Assembly: GCA_964453985.1 (NCBI GenBank) | Contig: CAYVQB010000038.1 | Span: forward strand, 1 to 8,860 | Length of the DNA stretch: 8,860 nt | Direction: 5' to 3' | DNA from: CAYVQB01 sp964453985 | GTDB taxonomy: Bacteria > Babelota > Babeliae > Babelales > UASB340 | In this document: positions 1 through 6,967 of the stretch, in pieces | Layout of the letters: every line of letters begins with the position of its first letter | How positions within the stretch are numbered: the first letter of the stretch is position 1 | Program-made: the position numbers and the translations under genes | Notes under the pieces: model-generated | Database searches by the model: none | The model's input: only the letters and a program-made list of their open reading frames with translations | Told to the model about the DNA's origin: nothing

Positions 1-338
<338 letters not shown>

Positions 339-432
339 ACGATTAAAACTAACTTGATTTGATTCAAAGTGATCTAAACTTTCTTAAAAGTTTTTAGGAC
401 TACAAGTATTTTAAAGTGAAATTTTTGAAAAT
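339..432 (+). other. 23S-5S internal transcribed spacer
   Basis: A short AT-rich spacer separates the two rRNAs. It holds no tRNA and no open reading frame of note. It contains weak AT hairpins, for example AAACT/AGTTT around 375-392. It was probably transcribed with the rRNAs and removed during processing. Confidence 0.75.
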
Positions 433-550
433 TTCCTGGTGGCCATAGTAACAAGGCAACACCCGTTCCCATTCCGAATACGGTAGTTAAGCTTGTTACG
501 CCGAAGATACTTGGCTGGAGACGGCCTGGGAAAATAGGTACTGCCAGGGA
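433..550 (+). rRNA. rrf: 5S ribosomal RNA
   Basis: About 118 nt with the expected 5S layout. The terminal helix pairs 433-440 (TTCCTGGT) with 543-550 (GCCAGGGA), including one G-T pair near each end. The interior has the conserved CCCGTTCCCATTCCGAA segment (462-478) and the GCCGAAGATACTTGGCTGG segment typical of loop B/helix IV. Ends were set from the terminal helix. It lies about 95 nt after the 23S and just before a strong terminator, as at the end of a standard rRNA operon. Confidence 0.95.
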
Positions 551-557
551 TTAAATT

Positions 558-589
558 AAAGCCTCAGACGAAAGTCTGGGGCTTTTTTT
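558..589 (+). terminator. Rho-independent terminator of the rRNA operon
   Basis: A 12-bp stem (558-569 with 574-585) encloses a GAAA tetraloop (570-573). A GC-rich core (GCCTCAGAC/GTCTGGGGC, with one T-G pair) is followed by a seven-T run at 583-589. This is the strongest terminator in the window and closes the 23S-5S unit. Confidence 0.95.
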
Positions 590-613
590 GTTGTTAAAAA
601 AGTAAAAAAGAGA

Positions 614-642
614 TTGATCTAATTGTTTCTTTAAGAGAAAAT
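614..642 (+). promoter_or_regulatory. Candidate sigma70-type promoter for the exported-protein pair
   Basis: TTGATC (614-619) and GAAAAT (637-642) are separated by 17 nt. Each hexamer matches four or more consensus positions. It lies after the rRNA terminator and about 40 nt before the start codon at 683, where a promoter is needed. In AT-rich DNA such matches arise easily, so this is tentative. Confidence 0.35.
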
Positions 643-682
643 GGTGTAGTGATATTGTATTTTTTGGTTTAAGGGAGTTTTT

Positions 683-1207
683 ATGAAGATAAGTTATAAG
701 TTTCTTTTGGGTTTTCTATTCGTAGCTAATTTTACAAGTGATACTTTCGCGATGAAGAATTATTGTTGTATGCCTATAAAAACATCTGAACGTCTAGATC
801 CTTTTTTGATATCCGTTTTTCAAGACTTATTTAGGCCATTTCCTGAGATTAAACAAAACATTAAAGGTCTTAAACGTATTGTGGAAGAAGAACTCAAAGA
901 TTACATTGAGAATAACAACTTGTATAAACATGGTTCGAGGTCAGAACGTGATATTTTTAATCTAAATTACGTGTTTCTTTATGACGGATATATCATTACA
1001 AAATTTTTTAGAAAATTTGCTGACTCAGTGGCTGTGCGTGTTTATTTAGAAGTAGTCGATAATCCTCCAAAACAAGAGGTTGAGTGTTATTCATATTTAG
1101 AGTTATTATTAATACAATATCCTGGCAATGTAACTTTGAATCTTTTACATGAAAAGGGTCTGTTTTTTGCAAAACAACTTTTGGAATATTTGAAAGATTC
1201 TGAATAA
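683..1207 (+). CDS. Small exported protein of unknown function (copy A)
   Basis: I do not recognise a family. The 174-residue product begins with a typical Sec signal peptide: Lys-containing n-region, hydrophobic core at about residues 6-16, probable cleavage after TFA at 23. The mature part is about 150 residues, mostly predicted helical, with cysteines at 28, 29 and 135 and no further membrane segment, so a periplasmic or secreted location is inferred. The start is backed by AAGGGAG at 671-677, well spaced from ATG. The gene after it (1243) has nearly the same length, a signal peptide and similar C-terminal and central motifs (YDGYIITKFF...ADSVAVRV here, YDDFLAEFL...IDSFVCVNV there; LLEYLKD versus LVEYLES at the end). 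The two may be a diverged tandem duplication. Only 35 nt separate them, so they are probably cotranscribed. Confidence 0.85.
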   Translation: MKISYKFLLGFLFVANFTSDTFAMKNYCCMPIKTSERLDPFLISVFQDLFRPFPEIKQNIKGLKRIVEEELKDYIENNNLYKHGSRSERDIFNLNYVFLYDGYIITKFFRKFADSVAVRVYLEVVDNPPKQEVECYSYLELLLIQYPGNVTLNLLHEKGLFFAKQLLEYLKDSE

Positions 1208-1242
1208 ACCTTAACCCTGAAGAAATTCAAGAGGAGATTCTG

Positions 1243-1773
1243 ATGAGTGTAATAAAGAAGACATTTTTTTCAGTAATATTTTTTTTGGGTCTATTTGTAA
1301 ACGGTTTATTTTCAGATTCACCTTTTGAATTTCTTCCTTCATTAGATGAAAACCTTTACTCTGATCAAGTTGCTTTATTGCTTGATAATTTTCCAGTAAT
1401 TATCAAAGATGCTTCACTGAGAAGCTATTTTATTGGATGTATTAAGCAGTTTGATGAGTCAAGGATTAGTGATGAGTTATTAAAAAAATATGATGACTTT
1501 TTAGCTGAATTTTTGAATGAGATTGATTCTTTTGTTTGTGTGAATGTAGAGCTGCGATTTTGTAGGACTTTTGGGTGTTATTGTAAGGGAAGCTTTTTGC
1601 CCTCTGTATTAAAGAAAAAATTGTTACGATGTTCTAATATAGAATTATATAAAAAGTTAATATTAAAAAAGTATGGAGATATTTCCCAAAAAAATTGGGA
1701 TGATTTATATGAAGAAGAGAACTTTGTTTTTTATGGGAAGTTGGTTGAGTATTTAGAGTCGATTAAGCTTTAA
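1243..1773 (+). CDS. Small exported protein of unknown function (copy B), cysteine-rich
   Basis: No family recognised. The product is 176 residues with a clear signal peptide (hydrophobic core about residues 8-22, likely cleavage after GLFS at 24). The mature part has six cysteines (66, 99, 107, 112, 114, 130), with a CRTFGCYC cluster. In an exported protein this suggests disulfides, though metal binding is possible. There is no second membrane segment. GAGGAG at 1231-1236 sits at good distance from the ATG. It looks like a diverged relative of the gene at 683: the last 19-20 residues (LYEEENFVFYGKLVEYLES versus LLHEKGLFFAKQLLEYLKD) align at the same residue numbers, and both carry a Y-D...D-S-x-x-x-V-x-V block, at residues 83-102 here and 100-120 there. 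A weak AT-rich terminator follows. Confidence 0.86.
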   Translation: MSVIKKTFFSVIFFLGLFVNGLFSDSPFEFLPSLDENLYSDQVALLLDNFPVIIKDASLRSYFIGCIKQFDESRISDELLKKYDDFLAEFLNEIDSFVCVNVELRFCRTFGCYCKGSFLPSVLKKKLLRCSNIELYKKLILKKYGDISQKNWDDLYEEENFVFYGKLVEYLESIKL

Positions 1774-1784
1774 AATTGTTTTAT

Positions 1785-1805
1785 AGCTTTTTACAAAAGC
1801 TTTTT
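1785..1805 (+). terminator. AT-rich Rho-independent terminator
   Basis: A perfect 7-bp inverted repeat AGCTTTT/AAAAGCT (1785-1791 with 1795-1801) with a 3-nt loop runs into five T residues (1801-1805), 12 nt after the stop of the preceding gene. Only two GC pairs, so it may be leaky. Confidence 0.6.
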
Positions 1806-1847
1806 GGTAAAATCAATTTATAAAGAATACGAATTTAATAACTAAAT

Positions 1848-1891
1848 AAGGGAGACAAAACGATGTAATGCATGATGTAATAATTATGTAA
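1848..1891 (+). promoter_or_regulatory. Leader with three ATG-TAA start-stop units
   Basis: ATGTAA occurs at 1863-1868, 1875-1880 and 1886-1891. The first is preceded by AAGGGAG (1848-1854) with 8 nt spacing, ideal for ribosome binding. The last A of the first unit begins another ATG (1868), which opens a seven-codon frame (MHDVIIM) ending in the third ATGTAA. Another ATG at 1872 reads ATG-ATG-TAA. So a ribosome initiating here would stop immediately or within a few codons, 25-50 nt before the nuclease start. This resembles an upstream control leader, but a decayed gene start or chance in AT-rich DNA is possible. Confidence 0.4.
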
Positions 1892-1897
1892 GCTGAC

Positions 1898-1915
1898 TCT
1901 GGGGAGGGTAGGGCA
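1898..1915 (+). promoter_or_regulatory. G-rich ribosome binding site of the nuclease gene
   Basis: TCTGGGGAGGGTAGGGCA directly precedes the ATG at 1916; GGGGAG is 9 nt from the start codon. Such a G run is striking in this AT-rich DNA. A very similar segment precedes the exported protein at 7554. It fixes the start of this gene and marks it as distinct from the start-stop leader. Confidence 0.65.
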
Positions 1916-2932
1916 ATGAAACAAAAAGTTTCTTTTATAAAACCATTTCTTTTGGTTTTAATCTTTTCTTTTAATTCTCTTTTTTCTAACTTTACTGTTC
2001 AAGATCTTTATCTAACTGCCTATCGAAAATTTTCGCAAACATCTGGATTTATGGATCTATTACAAAAAGAACGAGATGCACGAAAATTAGAACTTATCTG
2101 GACTTTATATTATCAAAATAAACAAGAAGAAGCTTTGCGATTAGTTTCATTTTTTGCACAAAGACGTAAGTATACGCTTTTTAAAGATCTAAAAGATGAC
2201 TTTGGGCTTTTAGAAACTTTATGTAGGCAAAATAATTGTTGGGATCCTATTCAAGTCTCAGATTTATGGAAAAATAATAATGGAGGAGCTTTTGAAATAT
2301 TATCAGCTTTGTGGCTAGAAAAAGAAGGATATGAGATTGAGGCCTTTGGGGTAGAATTTAATTATTCTAGTTCTTCACTTATAGATTTACCAGGTAATGG
2401 CGAATTTATGCTTAAAACAACAGAGTATGATATTGTTGCAAAAAAGTTTTGTCCTGAAGAAGATTGTATAAAAAAAATAGTCCTTGAGGCAAAAAGTTGT
2501 AGGAAATTGGGTGGAACAAAGCAAGTTAATCAGTTAATAAAAGAACGGAATAATATTGAGCTTGCTCAATTGTTGTATAAAGATTATTTAGATAATAATT
2601 TGCATTATAAAGTTTTTAGAGCTCATAGAGGGAAGGCTATTTTAGTTTTAAGTGGGCCTTCTTCAGGTAATGTAGATATATCTATTATTTGTAACAGTGT
2701 TTATAACAATAGTACTAATGCAAAAAACATATTAGACTCTACGATGCAAAAGATAAAACTGATTTCAGAATGTAGTCTGAATTCTATATATAGAGTTTCT
2801 ATTTTAGATTACATAAACTTTAAAGCAAGATTAGATAGGTTAGGTATCCCGTACTTTGATGACATTGAAACTAGATGTCAAGACTATGAAGTTGATTTAG
2901 CAACGAACCAACTAAGCATGACTTCTATTTAA
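1916..2932 (+). CDS. Exported PD-(D/E)XK nuclease-like protein
   Basis: The 338-residue product starts with a signal peptide (MKQK n-region, hydrophobic core about 10-20, likely cleavage near residue 24). Residues 25-120 are helical with no recognised domain. Residues 122-205 carry the signature of the restriction-endonuclease-like fold: a glycine-led helix with E127 (GGAFEILSALWLEKEGYEIE), then D172 in TTEYDIVAKK, then E191-A-K193 in IVLEAKS, and a following helix with Q203 and Q206. This order resembles Mrr/RecB-type nucleases, so metal-dependent DNA or RNA cleavage is predicted; activity and substrate are unknown. Eight cysteines in the mature part (103, 108, 179, 184, 195, 259, 286, 321) fit disulfides outside the cytoplasm; C179/C184 lie in the loop between D172 and E191. 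The C-terminal third is unassigned. The last 21 bp overlap the convergent antiporter gene. The export signal is persuasive; the nuclease assignment is good but motif-based. Confidence 0.75.
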   Translation: MKQKVSFIKPFLLVLIFSFNSLFSNFTVQDLYLTAYRKFSQTSGFMDLLQKERDARKLELIWTLYYQNKQEEALRLVSFFAQRRKYTLFKDLKDDFGLLETLCRQNNCWDPIQVSDLWKNNNGGAFEILSALWLEKEGYEIEAFGVEFNYSSSSLIDLPGNGEFMLKTTEYDIVAKKFCPEEDCIKKIVLEAKSCRKLGGTKQVNQLIKERNNIELAQLLYKDYLDNNLHYKVFRAHRGKAILVLSGPSSGNVDISIICNSVYNNSTNAKNILDSTMQKIKLISECSLNSIYRVSILDYINFKARLDRLGIPYFDDIETRCQDYEVDLATNQLSMTSI

Positions 2933-4540
2933 GGTTTGTAGTGTTATGAAACTGAAGCTTAGGCCTACAAGTAGTGAACATATTGCACTGATAGCAACAC
3001 CGTATTGTATTAAAAAACCTGAAGCTAAAAATGCAATAGCTGTCGAAAATATAATAGGGATAGAGTAGCTAAGTTGTGTTTGTGTATGATCCATCAAGTT
3101 AGATCCTGTGCTAGCACTTGCCATAACAGTTGTATCAGATAACGGTGAAACATGATCACCAATGATTGCGCCAGAAATTATTGCACCAATAACAGGATAA
3201 AGCATTGGCATATTCGCAGCAATTATAGGTGCATGTAAATTAAAAAAAGATAAAAGCATTGGGATAGTAATTGGTACCATTATTGCAACTGTTCCCCAGG
3301 CTGATCCTGTACACAAAGATGTTGCAGTACTAATAGCAAAGAAAATTACAGGTAAAAGTTTTAAATTAACTGAACCCACTAGCTTATTCGCTAGATATTG
3401 TCCGGTGTGTAAATCATTTTTAATTAAGTCGCCAAGTGTCCAGGCAAGAAATAATACAGCTATTGCAGGAAGCATTAAGTTTAGGCCTTCCCATATAATG
3501 GCTGGTAGTTCTTTTCCGCGCAATTTTTTTCTGGAAATGTAATAAATAAGACTCAGAATAAGTGTTAATAGGCCACTGAAAAATAAAGATATGGAGATTT
3601 CAGAAGACTGAAACGCTCTGACAAAACTATTAGATCCTCCAAATAACCAGAAATTACCAGTATATAAAAGACTTAAGATTACACTGCCTGAAAGCCAGAT
3701 TATTGGTAACATAAAGTCTATAAGGGAATTGTTTTCAAGGTTTTTTTCACTAGCTTGTCTCATTTTTCTTTTTGTAGGGTTCTTGTCTCCAAATAAATTT
3801 CCTGTTTCTTTAGCGATAATTTCATGTTTTCTCATAGGGCCAAAAGATATCTTACGTAAAACTATAAACCAGATAGAAATTATAAGAATAAGAGAATAAA
3901 AAACAAAAGGTAAAATATGAAGATAAACCCAAAACGTATCTGTGGCAATAAGTGTATTGGGTTGAATTTGGTCTGTTATACCAGCGTTATTTAAAGGTGT
4001 TATAATTGCTGCCATCCAACTAGAGATTGGAGATAAAGCACATAAAGATGCAGCCATAGAATCTACCAGGAAGGCAAGTTTTGCTCTAGGTATCTTAAAT
4101 TTGTCTGTAACAGCATGCATAACAGAGCCTGACGTTAAACTGCTGAAATAGTCATCTACAAATAAAAATGAAGAAAGAGCTAAAGACGAACATTCTGCCT
4201 GGGTACTATTTTTTAGCTTTTTACTTACGAAATTGCCATAAGCACTCGTTGCGCCAGTGTGATTGATCAATGTTATAATAATGCCCAAAATTAGAAGAAA
4301 TAGAGCTATTAATAGGTTGCTGCTGGCCCAAAAGCCTTTTGTTGATGTAATATTTGTAAGCTCTGTAGTGTTCCATAAGCTTTTTATAGTTGTAATAATG
4401 GTGCCTGTTATAGAAAAATCGGTTGCTAAAAATGCAGCAGCGACTATTCCCATAAATAGGGATAACATGATTCTACGAGTTATAAATGCCATACTTAATG
4501 CTATGACTGGTGGCAACAGTACCAAAAAACTGTTTTGCAT
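2912..4540 (-). CDS. nhaC: NhaC-family Na+/H+ antiporter
   Basis: A 542-residue inner-membrane protein with about a dozen hydrophobic segments. It is expected to exchange Na+ for H+, although some family members (MleN-type) swap malate and lactate, so the substrate is not certain. Family hallmarks in order are FLFVDDYFSSL (125-135, with D129/D130), PRAKLAFLVDSMAA (151-164), TGSAWGT (411-417) and GDHVSPLSDTT (461-471) followed by DHTQTQLSY (484-492). A charged cytoplasmic loop lies at about 230-270. Length is within the family's usual range, so it looks intact. The start ATG at 4540 has a weak AGGTAG-like Shine-Dalgarno just upstream and a perfect sigma70-type promoter about 42 nt away. It is transcribed alone and converges on the nuclease gene, overlapping its last codons. 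In a host-associated bacterium it would serve sodium and pH balance. Confidence 0.93.
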   Translation of the reverse strand: MQNSFLVLLPPVIALSMAFITRRIMLSLFMGIVAAAFLATDFSITGTIITTIKSLWNTTELTNITSTKGFWASSNLLIALFLLILGIIITLINHTGATSAYGNFVSKKLKNSTQAECSSLALSSFLFVDDYFSSLTSGSVMHAVTDKFKIPRAKLAFLVDSMAASLCALSPISSWMAAIITPLNNAGITDQIQPNTLIATDTFWVYLHILPFVFYSLILIISIWFIVLRKISFGPMRKHEIIAKETGNLFGDKNPTKRKMRQASEKNLENNSLIDFMLPIIWLSGSVILSLLYTGNFWLFGGSNSFVRAFQSSEISISLFFSGLLTLILSLIYYISRKKLRGKELPAIIWEGLNLMLPAIAVLFLAWTLGDLIKNDLHTGQYLANKLVGSVNLKLLPVIFFAISTATSLCTGSAWGTVAIMVPITIPMLLSFFNLHAPIIAANMPMLYPVIGAIISGAIIGDHVSPLSDTTVMASASTGSNLMDHTQTQLSYSIPIIFSTAIAFLASGFLIQYGVAISAICSLLVGLSFSFITLQTLNRSHA

Positions 4541-4581
4541 ATACTTTCTACCTAAAATTTGGGGGTCACTAAGATACTAAA

Positions 4582-4610
4582 ATTATAGCCAAAAAGTGGG
4601 TTTTTGTCAA
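4582..4610 (-). promoter_or_regulatory. Consensus sigma70 promoter of the antiporter gene
   Basis: On the minus strand TTGACA (4610-4605) and TATAAT (4587-4582) are separated by exactly 17 nt, matching the consensus at all twelve hexamer positions. Transcription should start near 4575, giving a leader of roughly 35 nt before the ATG at 4540. It shows that the organism uses a standard housekeeping sigma factor. Confidence 0.9.
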
Positions 4611-4631
4611 ATAGGAAAAGATAGGTTTTAA

Positions 4632-4660
4632 TTGACTTTTGGCCTTTTATCAGGGACAAT
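4632..4660 (+). promoter_or_regulatory. Candidate promoter of the TPM-rluB-MBL-idi operon
   Basis: TTGACT (4632-4637, five of six matches) and GACAAT (4655-4660, four of six) are 17 nt apart. The site lies about 48 nt before the ATG at 4708 and diverges from the antiporter promoter, with the two -35 boxes only 21 nt apart. Confidence 0.55.
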
Positions 4661-4707
4661 TGGCATATGGTGGAGATGTTTATTTTGCTGTACTGTAAGG
4701 ACAAAAG

Positions 4708-5475
4708 ATGAAAAAATTTATTCTTGTATTTAGTTTGGCCTTAGCTTCTTTTTTTAGTGTTAAGCCATACCCTCAATATAGTGATAAGTATGTTAACGAC
4801 TTTGCACAAATTATTAATAACCAAGATAAGGAAAATATTCATGATCTTCTTGAAAAAGTGGATAATGATTTAGGTTTAGAGATATCACTTGTTACGGTTA
4901 ATTCCATAAAAGATTTTGATGTGGAAACAAATTCTAATTTCGAAGCTTTTGCTTTTGGACTTTTTAATCACTGGAAAATTGGTGATGCAAAAAGCAATGA
5001 TGGAATTTTACTTCTTTTTGGTTTAAAAGATCGTAAGGTTAGAATAACATTAGGTTCTGGCTATTCTAGCGCTTATAATCGAGTTGCTCAAAGAATTGTT
5101 GATTATACAATGCTTCCTGAGTTTAAAAAGAATATGTATAGTCGTGGAATTTATTTGGGTACAGAAGAAATAGTTAAAAACTTTTCAACCAAAGAGTTAC
5201 AAAGAACTTTTTTTGATAAATTAGAAGATTTCTTTGTTGAGAGTTGGTATTGGGTACTTGCTTTGATAAGTGTTTTTTTGGGATTTGTTGTTTGGGCTAT
5301 AAGAAGTTCATCAAATCGTAAATCAAGAAATAAGTATGAGAACAATAAATGTCGACCAAGAGGATACTTTTGGGCTCTGTCTGGCCATAAACATACTAAT
5401 TCTCATAATAGTGGTTCTGGTAGTAGCTTTGGTGGTGGTTCTTCATCCGGTGGTGGAGCAAGTGGTGGATGGTAA
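4708..5475 (+). CDS. TPM-domain protein, exported and membrane-anchored (YgcG-like)
   Basis: A 255-residue protein built as signal peptide, TPM domain, one transmembrane helix and Gly/Ser-rich tail. The signal peptide spans about 1-20. The TPM domain (about 24-158) shows its usual blocks: a V-N-D-F-A-Q-I-I start (residues 29-36), LGLEISLVTVNSI (55-67), the conserved WKIGDAKSNDGILLLF (89-104) and VRITLGSGY (111-119). The helix is at about 180-198. Next comes a basic stretch with RKSR, then a tail of glycine and serine ending in GGW (235-255). TPM proteins of the YgcG type sit in the envelope; phosphatase activity was shown for a plant homologue and roles in photosystem repair or envelope quality control are proposed, but the bacterial role is not settled. 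LemA, the frequent neighbour, is absent here. AAGG at 4697-4700 supports the start. First gene of a four-gene unit. Confidence 0.88.
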   Translation: MKKFILVFSLALASFFSVKPYPQYSDKYVNDFAQIINNQDKENIHDLLEKVDNDLGLEISLVTVNSIKDFDVETNSNFEAFAFGLFNHWKIGDAKSNDGILLLFGLKDRKVRITLGSGYSSAYNRVAQRIVDYTMLPEFKKNMYSRGIYLGTEEIVKNFSTKELQRTFFDKLEDFFVESWYWVLALISVFLGFVVWAIRSSSNRKSRNKYENNKCRPRGYFWALSGHKHTNSHNSGSGSSFGGGSSSGGGASGGW

Positions 5476-5484
5476 GGAGATAAT

Positions 5485-6183
5485 ATGTTCATAGCAAAAT
5501 ATTTAGCTCACTGTGGGGTTTGTTCTAGGCGTAATGCAATAGAACTTGTTAGGACGAGCCAGGTGCTCGTGAATAATAAAGTTGTCACAGATGTGACATA
5601 CGTTGTTAAACCAACTGATAGAGTAAAATTTGAAAATAAAATAGTAAAGTTACAACCGTTTAAATATATTTTGTTAAACAAGCCCAGAGATTATGTTACA
5701 ACTCTTTCTGATGAGCGTGGCAGAAGAACGGTTTTGGATTTAATAAAAGAAAAAAAGTTAGGAAGAATTTATCCTGTTGGGCGTCTTGATAGGATGACAA
5801 CTGGTTTATTGGTTCTTACTAACGATGGTGAGTTTGCACAAAGAATATCTCATCCCAAATATAATATTACTAAAGGCTACCATGTTGTTTTAGATAAGCC
5901 TTTTGAGTATGCTGATCTAATGAAATTATCAAAGGGTGTAAGGCTTTTTGATGGTTTTGCTAAACCAGATTCTATTTCTTATTCAAATAAGATATCAAAA
6001 AGAAAAGTAACCATAAAAATTCATAGTGGAAAAAAAAGAATTATTCGTCGTCTATTTGAACGCCTTGGTTATGAGGTAGAGAAGTTAGATAGATTTATGT
6101 ATGCTGGATTAATCAAAAAGGATTTACCTATTGGTGTTTGGCGTTACTTAAGACAAATTGAAATAGACAAATTGCTCGGATAA
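5485..6183 (+). CDS. rluB: rRNA pseudouridine synthase, RsuA/RluB family
   Basis: A 232-residue cytoplasmic enzyme that converts a specific uridine in rRNA to pseudouridine. The N-terminal S4 RNA-binding domain covers about 1-48 (AKYLAHCGVCSRRNA...VLVNNKVV). The catalytic domain follows: NKPRDYVTT (65-73), then GRLDRMTTGLLVLTNDGE with the catalytic D102 in GRLD, the conserved tyrosine of TKGY (132), and the closing GKKRIIRRLFERLGYEV block (182-198). Length matches short Gram-positive-like RluB proteins (E. coli RluB is longer at the C terminus). RsuA (16S U516), RluB (23S U2605) and RluF (U2604) share these motifs; RluB is favoured by overall form, not proved. The gap to the TPM gene is 9 nt, and its Shine-Dalgarno AAGGAG (5474-5479) overlaps that gene's stop codon, pointing to translational coupling. 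Confidence 0.9.
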   Translation: MFIAKYLAHCGVCSRRNAIELVRTSQVLVNNKVVTDVTYVVKPTDRVKFENKIVKLQPFKYILLNKPRDYVTTLSDERGRRTVLDLIKEKKLGRIYPVGRLDRMTTGLLVLTNDGEFAQRISHPKYNITKGYHVVLDKPFEYADLMKLSKGVRLFDGFAKPDSISYSNKISKRKVTIKIHSGKKRIIRRLFERLGYEVEKLDRFMYAGLIKKDLPIGVWRYLRQIEIDKLLG

Positions 6184-6206
6184 TTTTTTAGAGTTTAGGT
6201 TGGTTT

Positions 6207-6962
6207 ATGAAGCTTATTATCCTAGGTTCAGGCGTTTGTGTGCCTAGCCCAAAAAGGGTTTCTTCTGGATATTTTTTACAAACAGATTTCCAAAATTTTT
6301 TGATAGATACTGGTACTGGTTGCCTGCATAATTTAGCAAAATCAGGCATGAACTATTTAGACATTGATGCCATTTTTTATACGCATTTACATGTTGATCA
6401 TGTAGCAGATCTGGTCACATTTCTTTTTGCGTTAAAAAATGATCCATTGTCAAATAGGACAAAAGATTTATATTTGTATGGGCCTGTAGGTTTTGCCGGT
6501 TATTTTGAAAAATTAAAAGATCTTTATGGTGACACAATTGCAAACCATAAGTTTGAAATAAAAATTATTGAATTAAAAGATGGTGACTTTGTAGAAAAAA
6601 ATAATCTAAAAATTCAAACTGCTCATGTTGAACATACAGATAATAGTCTTGGATATAGATTTGCAAGTGATAATAAAGTTATAACTTTTTCCGGTGATTC
6701 TGGTTATTGTGATAACATAATAAAACTTTCACAAGATTCAGACTTGGCTATCCTTGAATGCTCTGCTCCTGAAGAGTATCAAGTTCAGGGGCATCTTACT
6801 CCCACATTGGCCGGAAAAGTAGCTCAAGAAGCTAACGTGAAAAGACTTATTTTGTCTCATATTTATCCGGGAACAGATCAGTATCCACTATCAGAAAGAT
6901 GTGAAAAACAGTTTGATGGTGAAGTTATAATCGCTCAAGATTTACAAGTATTTGAGATTTAA
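6207..6962 (+). CDS. RNase Z-like metallo-beta-lactamase-fold hydrolase
   Basis: A 251-residue cytoplasmic metal-dependent hydrolase of the RNase Z/ElaC superfamily. The start (LGSGVCVPSPKR...GYFL) and LIDTGTG (32-38) are typical. Metal ligands are visible: THLHVDH with H60, H62, D64 and H65; H143 in the H-x-x-x-S-x-GYRF block; D164 in FSGDSGY; and H218 in LILSHIYP. QGHLTP (H196) matches the GHST position of RNase Z. The long exosite arm that RNase Z uses to clamp tRNA, expected after the HxHxDH region, is not obvious, and the protein is about 50 residues shorter than bacterial RNase Z. It could be a minimal tRNA 3' processing enzyme or a hydrolase for another phosphodiester. It lies 23 nt after rluB, with a poor Shine-Dalgarno (AGGTTGG), in the same operon. 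Confidence 0.85.
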   Translation: MKLIILGSGVCVPSPKRVSSGYFLQTDFQNFLIDTGTGCLHNLAKSGMNYLDIDAIFYTHLHVDHVADLVTFLFALKNDPLSNRTKDLYLYGPVGFAGYFEKLKDLYGDTIANHKFEIKIIELKDGDFVEKNNLKIQTAHVEHTDNSLGYRFASDNKVITFSGDSGYCDNIIKLSQDSDLAILECSAPEEYQVQGHLTPTLAGKVAQEANVKRLILSHIYPGTDQYPLSERCEKQFDGEVIIAQDLQVFEI

Positions 6963-6967
6963 TTGTT

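Noticed and set aside
339..432. tRNA gene in the 23S-5S spacer
   Set aside because: The spacer has no cloverleaf, no T-loop (GGTTCRA) motif and is too AT-rich.
1785..1832. Promoter for the nuclease gene (TTTACA at 1790 or TTGGTA at 1804 with an AT-rich -10)
   Set aside because: No -10 hexamer with four matches lies at 16-18 nt from either; the AT-rich background makes looser pairs meaningless.
2935..2971. TTTGTAG/CTACAAG inverted repeat as a terminator between nuclease and antiporter
   Set aside because: The loop is 23 nt, the stem is short with a wobble pair, no T run follows, and it lies inside antiporter coding sequence.
4263..4580. Plus-strand open frame of 105 codons opposite the antiporter start
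   Set aside because: It lies antisense to the conserved N-terminal membrane segments of the NhaC-type gene and across its promoter, has no ribosome site, and its composition is that of an antisense shadow.
5151..5345. Minus-strand open frame of 64 codons inside the TPM gene
   Set aside because: Antisense to a well-supported coding region, with no ribosome site or recognisable domain.
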